5,851 nt of DNA. It comes from an uncultured Sphingomonadales bacterium. GTDB taxonomy: Bacteria > Pseudomonadota > Alphaproteobacteria > Sphingomonadales > Sphingomonadaceae. The DNA is taken from NCBI GenBank assembly GCA_903828025.1, contig CAIKKO010000353.1:1-5851 (forward strand). Direction: 5' to 3'. Made by a program: the position numbers and the translations under genes. The notes under the pieces are model-generated. The model searched no databases and was not told the origin of the DNA. It worked only from the letters and a program-made list of their open reading frames with translations. Positions 1-5,851 of this stretch are shown piece by piece (positions within the stretch are counted from its first letter, which is position 1; the number at the start of each line of letters is the position of its first letter).

Positions 1-576
1 ATCCATCGGGCGCTCGCCGACGACCGGGACCAGCGCCTCGCCCGCAAGGCCCACCATGCGCTCGCGCCAGCCTGCACTCGTGCGGATCAACTGGCGGACC
101 GGCAACGCGTCGAGAAACTCGTTGGCGACGATCAGCAGCGGGCGATCATCGGGCAGGGTCGAAAGATCGTGATGCCAGACAGCGCCGGGGTGGTTTTCGC
201 GCTGGATCGTCTTGAGCGCGGGGCTGGTTTCGACGAAGTGCGCGATTGGCGTAAGTCCGGCGCGCGCCATGGCGCGCAGGGCATCGCTCGCCAGTGTGCC
301 CCGGCCGGGCCCGAGCTCGACATAGCAGGCGCCTGCTGGATGTCCGGCGCGTTGCCACACATCGGCCAGCCACAGGCCGATCAGCTCGCCGAACATCTGG
401 CTGATCTCGGGCGCGGTCACGAAATCGCCGCCCGCGCCGAACGGATCGCGCGATGCGTAGTAGCGCGCGTTCGACTCGGCCATGTAATGCGCGATCGAGA
501 TGGGGCCCGTCGCCGCAATCAGCCGCGCGAACATGGACTTGAGTTCGCTTCTGTCCGCCCACTCGTGGCTCGACAT
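1..576 (-). CDS. MidA/NDUFAF7-family class I SAM-dependent methyltransferase (3' end outside window)
   Basis: The first 192 residues are visible, read leftward, and the C-terminal part lies beyond the left edge. Landmarks of the SAM-dependent MidA (DUF185) family are clear: an N-terminal GPISIAHYM segment (residues 24-32), the family signature GDFVTAPEISQMFGE (50-64), the SAM-binding glycine loop VELGPGRGTL (86-95) and NEFLDALPVRQ (152-162). Mitochondrial NDUFAF7/MidA methylates an arginine of a complex I subunit; the target of bacterial homologues is not settled, so a protein methyltransferase role is inference. Family members are usually about 350-400 residues, so roughly half is present. 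The ATG at 576 sits 13 nt after the lgt stop. A purine stretch (GAGAGG) lies only one base before it, an unusually short spacing, but the next in-frame ATG (534, Met15) has no better ribosome site. It is probably translated from the lgt transcript. No frameshift is seen. Confidence 0.9.
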   Translation of the reverse strand, partial: MSSHEWADRSELKSMFARLIAATGPISIAHYMAESNARYYASRDPFGAGGDFVTAPEISQMFGELIGLWLADVWQRAGHPAGACYVELGPGRGTLASDALRAMARAGLTPIAHFVETSPALKTIQRENHPGAVWHHDLSTLPDDRPLLIVANEFLDALPVRQLIRTSAGWRERMVGLAGEALVPVVGERPMD

Positions 577-589
577 GCCTCTCGGCCCG

Positions 590-1465
590 TCAGGCAGTCG
601 TTGGCTGGATCGTCACCGCGAGTGGCGGACGGACGAGGCCCCGGATCATGAAGCCAAGCCCCACCGCCATCATCGGCAAGGTCAGCCACTGGCCCATCGA
701 AAGCCCCGTGCGCAGCGCGAAATCGAGCAACTGGGCATCGGGCTCGCGGTAGTATTCAACCGTGAAGCGCGCCACAGAATAGCCCAGAGTGAACGTGCCG
801 ACGAGCACACCCGGACGCCACCGCGCCCGCGTTTTCCAAAACAGGAACAGCATGACAAGGCCCAGAACGAGGCCCTCAAGCAGCGCTTCGTAAAGCTGGC
901 TGGGGTGGCGCGGCAGCGCACCGGCACCGGGGAACACCATGACCCATGGCATGGTCGAATCGGTCACCCGGCCCCACAGTTCGCCTTTCACGAAATTGGC
1001 ACAACGCCCGAAGAACAGACCGCCCGGCACGCAGACCGAGATATAGTCGCACGTCCGCACGAAGTTCAGCCCTCCCCGCCACGAAACCCAGGCAATCGCA
1101 AGCACGGTACCGATCAACCCACCATGGAAGCTCATGCCGCCTTCCCACAGCCGAACCAGCCGGCGCGGATCGGCCAGCAGTTCGGGCGCGTAGAACGCTG
1201 CGTAGCCCAGCCGGCCACCCAGAATGATGCCCAGCGTGGCATAGAAGAACAGATCATCGGCGTGGCGCTGCGCGAGCGGCGCGCCCGGCTGGCGCATCAT
1301 CCGGCTCAGCTGGAAGTACCCGAGCATGATGCCCGCCAGATAGGCAAGGCTATACCATTTGATCGTGAAAAAGCCGAGGTCGAGCGCGATGGGGGATAGC
1401 CCTAGGCTGGCCCATTGCAGAGGCGGGTGCGCCGAAACTGCGGCGGCGGCCGATAATGACAACAA
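590..1465 (-). CDS. lgt: prolipoprotein diacylglyceryl transferase Lgt
   Basis: This inner-membrane enzyme transfers diacylglycerol from phosphatidylglycerol to the lipobox cysteine of prolipoproteins, the first step of lipoprotein maturation. The 291 residues match the usual family length. Diagnostic motifs run in order: WEGGMSFHGGLIG (107-119, with the conserved His114), the Lgt signature FGRCANFVKGELWGR (152-166, with Arg154, Asn157, Glu162), RHPSQLYEALLEG (186-198), and RFTVEYYREPD (233-243), whose Arg233 and Glu237 correspond to the essential Arg/Glu pair in the C-terminal part of E. coli Lgt. Hydrophobic segments near 37-51, 71-92, 113-127, 142-153, 194-210, 217-231 and 258-275 fit a seven-helix membrane protein. 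The start is TTG at 1465: an in-frame TAG at 1480-1478 excludes a longer protein, no ATG or GTG lies between, and AGGGAG is placed 8 nt upstream. The methyltransferase follows closely and is probably cotranscribed. Confidence 0.97.
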   Translation of the reverse strand: MLSLSAAAAVSAHPPLQWASLGLSPIALDLGFFTIKWYSLAYLAGIMLGYFQLSRMMRQPGAPLAQRHADDLFFYATLGIILGGRLGYAAFYAPELLADPRRLVRLWEGGMSFHGGLIGTVLAIAWVSWRGGLNFVRTCDYISVCVPGGLFFGRCANFVKGELWGRVTDSTMPWVMVFPGAGALPRHPSQLYEALLEGLVLGLVMLFLFWKTRARWRPGVLVGTFTLGYSVARFTVEYYREPDAQLLDFALRTGLSMGQWLTLPMMAVGLGFMIRGLVRPPLAVTIQPTTA

Positions 1466-1473
1466 GGGCTTGG

Positions 1474-1479
1474 CTCCCT
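1474..1479 (-). promoter_or_regulatory. ribosome binding site of lgt
   Basis: AGGGAG on the minus strand, 8 nt before the TTG at 1465. It decides the start, because an in-frame TAG overlaps its upstream edge and the only start-like codons just downstream are the TTGs at 1465 and 1462. Confidence 0.75.
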
Positions 1480-1550
1480 AAAGGTTTCGCATCGGAACTG
1501 TTTTATTTTGTGCCGCTGGAGGCGCGACCTTGCGCGGCCTTCTGGCACAG

Positions 1551-1571
1551 GGCAAACCTGCGAGGCAAACC
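1551..1571. repeat. short direct repeat GGCAAACC x2 in the divergent promoter region
   Basis: GGCAAACC occurs at 1551-1558 and again at 1564-1571, offset by 13 bp, inside the intergenic region upstream of the ligase. It could be a tandem operator half-site pair or chance; an 8-mer repeated this closely is only weak evidence. Confidence 0.3.
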
Positions 1572-1602
1572 CAATCACAGCGTCTTAAAGCTGCTGAGGG
1601 GT

Positions 1603-1612
1603 GGAGAGGGAG
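1603..1612 (+). promoter_or_regulatory. probable ribosome binding site of the acyl-CoA ligase
   Basis: Purine-rich GGAGAGGGAG ends 13 nt before the ATG at 1626. The spacing is longer than ideal when measured from the last G, but this is the only Shine-Dalgarno-like stretch nearby and it supports the ATG at 1626 over the upstream TTG at 1530. Confidence 0.5.
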
Positions 1613-1625
1613 CGAATACCAGACA

Positions 1626-3338
1626 ATGTTGACCCAGCTTGACCGGGATCTTGCAAACGTGATGGACGGGCTGACCGCGCCAGGCGGAATGCTCGCAACC
1701 ACGCCGTTTGCCCGCTTTGGCCGAGAACTGCCGATGATCGCGGCGGCTCCGCCCAATCTGGGTGCCTATTTCGCCCATTTTTGCACGCTGCACGGCGCGC
1801 GCGAATTCATCGTCGATGGCGATATCCGCCTGACTTTTGCGCAGACGCTTGAGGCCGCGCGCATCGTGGCGGGCGGCCTTGTCGCGGGTCACGGGCTCCA
1901 GAAAGGCGATCGGGTCGGCATCGCCGCGCGCAATTCCGCCAACTGGATCGTGGCCTATATGGCGGTGCTGATGGCTGGGGGCTGCGCGGTGCTGCTCAAC
2001 GGCTGGTGGCAGGGCGAGGAAATGGTCACCGGCGTCGAAATGGTGCAATGCCGCTTCGTGATTGCCGACCGCCAGCGCGCCGAGCGTTTTGCGGGCCTGA
2101 CCCACGGCGCGGAAATCCTGCCGCTGCTCCACGATTGTCCGCCCGCCGAAGGCCTCGCGGCGCTCACCGCCAAAGGGGGCGACGCCGCGACGCCGCTGCC
2201 TGATGTCGCGCCGGATGACCTTGCCACGGTGCTGTTCACCTCGGGTTCGACCGGCACCTCCAAGGGGGCCTATTCGGATCACCGCGGCGTGGTGCAGGGC
2301 ACCTTCAGCTATCTCGCGCAGAGCGTGCTCGTGCTCGGCCTGATGACCCAGCGCGGCGAAGCCCCGCCGCCGGATGCGCAGCCGATCGCGCTGGTCAACG
2401 TGCCGCTGTTCCACGTGACGGGTGAAGTGCCGCTGATGCTCCAGTCCTTCGCGCTCGGGCGCAAGCTGGTGCTCATGCCCAAGTGGGATGTCGTCGCCGC
2501 GATGCAGCTGATCGAGCGCGAGCGCGTGACCTATTTCGTCGGCGTGCCGCTGATGAGCTTCGAGATCGCGACTCATCCCGATCACGACAAGTACGACCTT
2601 TCGAGCTGCGTCACGTTTGCCGCTGGCGGCGCGCCGCGTCCGGTCGAGCATGTCGACCGTATCCGCAAGGCGTTGCCCCATGCCTTCCCGATCCTTGGCT
2701 ACGGGCTCACCGAAACCAACGGCGTGGGCTGCGGCAATTTCAACGAGAACTACCTCGCCAAGCCCGGCAGCACCGGCACGGCCTCCCGACCGCTCGTCGA
2801 TCTGGCTATCCTCGACGATGCCGGCGCGCCGCTGCCGCAGGGGCAAATCGGCGAAGTCTCGATTCGCAGCGTCGCCAATTTCCTCGGCTATTGGGACAAT
2901 CCCGAAGCCACTGCCGCTGCGATCATGCCCGATGGCTACTTCCGCACTGGCGATCTTGGCTATCTCGATCCCGAAGGCTACCTCTTCATCGTCGACCGCA
3001 AGAAGGACATCATCATTCGCGGCGGCGAAAACATCGCGTGTATCGAGGTCGAGGACGCGATCTACGCGCACCCCAGCATCGCTGAAGCCAGCGTGTTCGG
3101 CCTGCCGCACGAACTCTATGGCGAAGTGCCGGTCGCGGTCTATCTCGCCAAGGAAGGCTGCGCTGTTTCGGAAGATGAACTCCGCGCGTTCCTTGCCCAG
3201 CACCTCGCGGCGTTCAAAATTCCGGTAAAGTTCTGGGAAGAGCACCAGGCGCTCCCCCGGCTCGGCACCGAAAAGGTGGACAAACGCACCCTCAAGCAGC
3301 GTTACGGTGCGCTATGGCAAGAGACGGGCAAGGCCTGA
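1626..3338 (+). CDS. class I adenylate-forming enzyme, probable fatty-acyl-CoA ligase (AMP-forming)
   Basis: The 570-residue protein activates a carboxylate with ATP to an acyl-AMP, then forms the CoA thioester. The ANL core motifs are intact: phosphate-binding loop LFTSGSTGTSKG (203-214), VPLFHVTG (259-266), YGLTETNG (359-366), TGDLG (441-445), hinge RKKDIIIRGGENI (458-470) and catalytic Lys550 in GTEKVDK, where the common Gly before Lys is Glu. The large N-terminal domain spans about 1-455 and the mobile C-terminal domain about 460-570. There is no signal peptide or membrane helix, so it is probably cytoplasmic. The substrate cannot be read from sequence; fatty acid is the default, and aromatic or other carboxylates remain possible. 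The frame stays open back to TTG 1530, but residues encoded there are polar and unlike the family, and the ATG at 1626 follows a purine-rich ribosome site. glnD begins 18 nt downstream in the same frame. Confidence 0.9.
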   Translation: MLTQLDRDLANVMDGLTAPGGMLATTPFARFGRELPMIAAAPPNLGAYFAHFCTLHGAREFIVDGDIRLTFAQTLEAARIVAGGLVAGHGLQKGDRVGIAARNSANWIVAYMAVLMAGGCAVLLNGWWQGEEMVTGVEMVQCRFVIADRQRAERFAGLTHGAEILPLLHDCPPAEGLAALTAKGGDAATPLPDVAPDDLATVLFTSGSTGTSKGAYSDHRGVVQGTFSYLAQSVLVLGLMTQRGEAPPPDAQPIALVNVPLFHVTGEVPLMLQSFALGRKLVLMPKWDVVAAMQLIERERVTYFVGVPLMSFEIATHPDHDKYDLSSCVTFAAGGAPRPVEHVDRIRKALPHAFPILGYGLTETNGVGCGNFNENYLAKPGSTGTASRPLVDLAILDDAGAPLPQGQIGEVSIRSVANFLGYWDNPEATAAAIMPDGYFRTGDLGYLDPEGYLFIVDRKKDIIIRGGENIACIEVEDAIYAHPSIAEASVFGLPHELYGEVPVAVYLAKEGCAVSEDELRAFLAQHLAAFKIPVKFWEEHQALPRLGTEKVDKRTLKQRYGALWQETGKA

Positions 3339-3344
3339 TGCGCT

Positions 3345-3350
3345 AAAGGG
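3345..3350 (+). promoter_or_regulatory. ribosome binding site of glnD
   Basis: AAAGGG lies 6 nt before the glnD ATG at 3357, inside the 18-nt gap after the ligase stop codon. It supports independent initiation of glnD on a shared transcript. Confidence 0.55.
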
Positions 3351-3356
3351 CGCGTC

Positions 3357-5851
3357 ATGATTACTCCCCGGATCGTCAACCAGCGCGCCATCATTGATCG
3401 CCGGGCGCTCGCCGATGCCATTGCCGAGTGTGCCGCGGCAGACGGCGACAAGGCGCGTCCCGCAATCGTCGAGCTCTTGCGCGATGCCCTCGCGCAGGGG
3501 CGGCGGGAAATCGCGCGGCGGCTGCTGGAACGGCCCTCGCACGGCGCCGAATGCGCTGAGGCGCAGGCCTTCCTGATCGATCAGCTCGTGCGGGTGATCC
3601 ATGATCACGTCGTCGGCCACGTCTACCGCGCCAGCAACCGCTCGACCGGCGAGCGAATCGCGGTGGTTGCAGTCGGCGGCTACGGGCGCGGCGAAATGGC
3701 GCCGCACTCCGATGTCGATATCGCCTTCCTCACGCCCACCAAGCCCACCTCATGGTGCGAGCAGGTGATCGAGGCGATGCTGTATTTCTTCTGGGACCTC
3801 AGTCTCAAGGTCGGGCAATCCAGCCGCTCGCTCGACGAGATGGTGCGTCAGGCGCGCAGCGACCTGACGATTCGCACCGCGCTCCTCGAAGGTCGCTACA
3901 TCTGGGGCGACCGCCCGCTGTATGAAGAAGGATTGCGCCGCTTCTGGGCCGAAGTCGTCACGGGCACCGAGCGCCAGTTCGTTGCCGAGAAGCTCGCCGA
4001 ACGCAACGAGCGGCACAAGAAGCTGGGCGACAGCCGCTATGTGGTCGAGCCCAATGTGAAGGAAGGCAAGGGCGGCCTGCGCGATCTGCACACGCTCTAC
4101 TGGATCGGCAAATACATCCACAAAGTGCGCGATCCCAGCGAGCTGGTCGGCGTTGGCCTGCTTACCGCTGCCGAATACCGCGCGTTTCGCCGGGCCGAAA
4201 ACTTCTTCTGGTCGGTGCGCTGCCACCTCCACGCCATCACCGGCCGCGCGGAGGACCGCCTGACCTTCGATCTCCAGCGCGAAGTGGCGCTGCGCATGAA
4301 TTTCGCGGATCGGCCGGGCAAAAGCGCGGTCGAGCGCTTCATGCAGTTCTATTTCCTGCAGGCCACGCAAGTCGGCTCGCTTACCGGCATGTTCCTCGCC
4401 CAGCTCGATGAACAGTTTGCCAAGGCGCGCGTCGGCTTCTTTGCCGCCTTCCGCAATCGCCGGAAGCGCAAGATTGGCCATTTCCCGATTGTCGCCGACA
4501 AGCTCGGGGTCGTCGGCGACGATTTCTTCAAGGTCGATCCGGCCCGCCTCATCGAGATCTTCGTGGTGGCGGACCGCGAGGGACTGGAAATCCACCCCGA
4601 GGCGATGCGGCTAGTCCGGCACGATGTCAGCCTGATCGGTAATAGCCTGCGCAAGGATCCGCGCGCCAATGCGCTGTTCCTCGAACTGCTCACGAGCCGC
4701 CACGATCCCGAAACCGCGCTGCGCTGGATGAGCGAGGCCGGTGTATTTGGCCGCTTCGTGCCCGATTTCGGCCGGGTCGTCGCGCAGATGCAGTTCGATA
4801 TGTACCACCACTACACGGTCGATGAGCACACCATCCGCGCCATCGGCCTGCTCTCGCGCATCGAGAAGGGCGAGGAGAACGAGCAGCACCCGCTCGCCAC
4901 CGAAGTCATCGCCAAAGTCGCATCGCGGCGCGTGCTTTATGTCGCCACTTTGCTCCACGATATCGCCAAGGGCCGCCGCGGCGATCATTCGGTGCTCGGT
5001 GCCGAAGTCGCGATGAAGCTGTGCCCCCGGCTCGGCATGTCGCCCGCAGAGACCGAACTGGTCGCGTGGCTCGTGCGGTGGCATCTGCTGATGAGCGCGA
5101 CCGCGTTCAAGCGCGATCTCGCGGACTACAAAACCATCGCCGATTTCGTCGGCAAAGTGCAGAGCCAGGAGCGCCTGCGCCTGCTGCTCATTCTCACCAT
5201 TGTCGATATCCGCGCGGTTGGCCCGGGCATCTGGAACTCGTGGAAGCGCCAGCTGCTCGGTGATCTGTTCGGTTCGGCGGAGGAAATGCTTCGCCTTGGC
5301 CACAAGCAGCACGGCCGGGCCGAGCGGATCGCCGCGAAGAAGGCCGCGGTCGGCGCGCTGCTCAAGGAACGCGACGCGCTCATCGGCACTGTCGGCCGCC
5401 AGCTCGGCGATGCCTACTGGATCGCCGAACCCGAAGACATCATCGCGCTCAATCTGCAGCAGATGGACCTCGCGCTCGATGAGCCGCTTACGGTCGAGGC
5501 GCAGTGGTATCCGGCGCGCGGGGCCACGCTCGTTACTGTCCTTGCGGCAGACCATCCCGGCCTGTTCTACCGGATAGCGGGCGGCATCCACCTCGCTGGC
5601 GGCAACATTATTGATGCGCGCATCCACACCGCGCGCAACGGCCTCGCGGTCGACAACTTCCTCGTGCAGGATCCGCTTGGTCGTCCGCTCAACGAGGCGG
5701 TGCAGATTGCCCGGCTCAAGATGGCGATTGCCGATGCGCTGGCCAACCGGGTCAAGCTGCTGCCCCAGCTCGCCGCCCGCCCGCTCTCGCGTCCGCGTGC
5801 CGATGCCTTCGAAGTCCAGCCCATCGTGATCTTCGACAACAAGGCCTCGAA
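3357..5851 (+). CDS. glnD: PII uridylyltransferase/uridylyl-removing enzyme GlnD (3' end outside window)
   Basis: This bifunctional nitrogen sensor uridylylates PII proteins (GlnB/GlnK) when glutamine is low and removes UMP when it is high. 831 residues are visible; the family is usually about 900-940. Domains in order: nucleotidyltransferase with GGYGRGE (107-113) and SDVDIAF (118-124), Asp119 and Asp121 being the expected metal ligands; the GlnD-specific region with EPNVKEGKGGLRDLHTLYWI (231-250); the HD hydrolase domain with VDEHT (488-492), LLHDIAKGRRGDHS (532-545, His534/Asp535), RWHLLMS (574-580) and VDIRA (616-620); a first ACT domain (about 722-800) containing DHPGLFYRIAGGI (732-744); and the first strand of the second ACT domain (818-826) before the edge. 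Both catalytic centres look intact. The ATG at 3357 is the only start codon in the six codons after the ligase TGA, and AAAGGG precedes it. Probable cotranscription with the ligase is inference from the 18-nt spacing. Confidence 0.97.
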   Translation, partial: MITPRIVNQRAIIDRRALADAIAECAAADGDKARPAIVELLRDALAQGRREIARRLLERPSHGAECAEAQAFLIDQLVRVIHDHVVGHVYRASNRSTGERIAVVAVGGYGRGEMAPHSDVDIAFLTPTKPTSWCEQVIEAMLYFFWDLSLKVGQSSRSLDEMVRQARSDLTIRTALLEGRYIWGDRPLYEEGLRRFWAEVVTGTERQFVAEKLAERNERHKKLGDSRYVVEPNVKEGKGGLRDLHTLYWIGKYIHKVRDPSELVGVGLLTAAEYRAFRRAENFFWSVRCHLHAITGRAEDRLTFDLQREVALRMNFADRPGKSAVERFMQFYFLQATQVGSLTGMFLAQLDEQFAKARVGFFAAFRNRRKRKIGHFPIVADKLGVVGDDFFKVDPARLIEIFVVADREGLEIHPEAMRLVRHDVSLIGNSLRKDPRANALFLELLTSRHDPETALRWMSEAGVFGRFVPDFGRVVAQMQFDMYHHYTVDEHTIRAIGLLSRIEKGEENEQHPLATEVIAKVASRRVLYVATLLHDIAKGRRGDHSVLGAEVAMKLCPRLGMSPAETELVAWLVRWHLLMSATAFKRDLADYKTIADFVGKVQSQERLRLLLILTIVDIRAVGPGIWNSWKRQLLGDLFGSAEEMLRLGHKQHGRAERIAAKKAAVGALLKERDALIGTVGRQLGDAYWIAEPEDIIALNLQQMDLALDEPLTVEAQWYPARGATLVTVLAADHPGLFYRIAGGIHLAGGNIIDARIHTARNGLAVDNFLVQDPLGRPLNEAVQIARLKMAIADALANRVKLLPQLAARPLSRPRADAFEVQPIVIFDNKAS

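Larger units (their letters stand above)
1466..1625. other. divergent intergenic region between lgt and the acyl-CoA ligase
   Basis: These 160 bp separate two divergently transcribed units and should carry both promoters. An AT-rich patch at about 1501-1509 (TTTTATTTT) stands out in an otherwise GC-rich sequence and could be a melting region, most simply for leftward transcription to lgt, giving a leader of roughly 30 nt. I see no recognisable TTGACA/TATAAT pair at correct spacing in either direction, and no sigma-54 type GG-N10-GC element that fits. A reading frame continuous with the ligase extends up to a TTG at 1530, but those 32 codons look non-coding (see the ligase entry). No terminator hairpin is needed or seen. 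Confidence 0.6.

Noticed and set aside
500..1399. 299-codon plus-strand frame opposite lgt
   Set aside because: It is antisense to unmistakable Lgt signature motifs, and its His/Arg/Gln/Pro-rich product resembles no known protein.
1521..1536. GCGC-loop-GCGC hairpin in the intergenic region
   Set aside because: The stem is only 4 bp, with no flanking pairing and no U-tract. This is expected by chance in GC-rich DNA.
1544..1560. Sigma-54 promoter suggested by TGGCAC at 1543-1548
   Set aside because: The required TTGC-like -12 element at the correct distance is absent; the sequence there reads AAAC.
1575..3245. 556-codon open frame on the minus strand opposite the acyl-CoA ligase
   Set aside because: It is antisense to a gene with all ANL motifs. 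Its product is rich in Arg, His, Asp and Glu with no recognisable domain. Long antisense frames are expected where codons end in G or C.
3336..3359. Ligase-GlnD as one fused protein broken by a frameshift or recoded TGA
   Set aside because: Both proteins are complete at this junction by family standards, the TGA follows a normal ligase C-terminus, and glnD has its own ATG and ribosome site.
3750..5627. Two long minus-strand frames (3750-4595 and 4611-5627) opposite glnD
   Set aside because: Both are mirror frames of the glnD coding sequence, have no recognisable domain, and stop and restart without ribosome sites. Composition explains them.

Overview
The window looks like ordinary core chromosome from a high-GC alphaproteobacterium. 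Codons end mostly in G or C, and the protein variants fit Sphingomonadales (a Novosphingobium- or Sphingomonas-like organism). That order-level placement is my inference from general familiarity, not from any search. I see no mobile element, tRNA, rRNA, CRISPR array or sign of recent transfer. The window is almost entirely coding.

Left part, minus strand (1-1465): lgt, the prolipoprotein diacylglyceryl transferase, is followed 13 nt downstream by a MidA/NDUFAF7-type class I SAM-dependent methyltransferase. The methyltransferase runs off the left edge, and its first 192 residues are visible. The pair is almost certainly one transcription unit read leftward. lgt must start at TTG, because an in-frame stop lies five codons upstream and no ATG or GTG lies between.

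Middle (1466-1625): a 160-bp divergent intergenic region must hold the promoters for both directions. It contains a short AT-rich patch and a small direct repeat, but no convincing consensus promoter.

Right part, plus strand (1626-5851): a 570-residue class I adenylate-forming enzyme, probably a fatty-acyl-CoA or related carboxylate-CoA ligase, is followed after 18 nt by glnD. glnD encodes the PII uridylyltransferase/uridylyl-removing enzyme that senses nitrogen status. It is cut by the right edge after 831 residues, at the beginning of its second ACT domain. The two genes share a reading frame, separated by one TGA and six sense codons, and are probably cotranscribed.

The genes serve separate housekeeping roles: lipoprotein maturation, a probable protein methyltransferase, acyl activation and nitrogen sensing. 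I find no evidence of a new multi-gene system. The most notable points are the forced TTG start of lgt, the tight same-frame coupling of the ligase to glnD, and the ligase's unassigned substrate.
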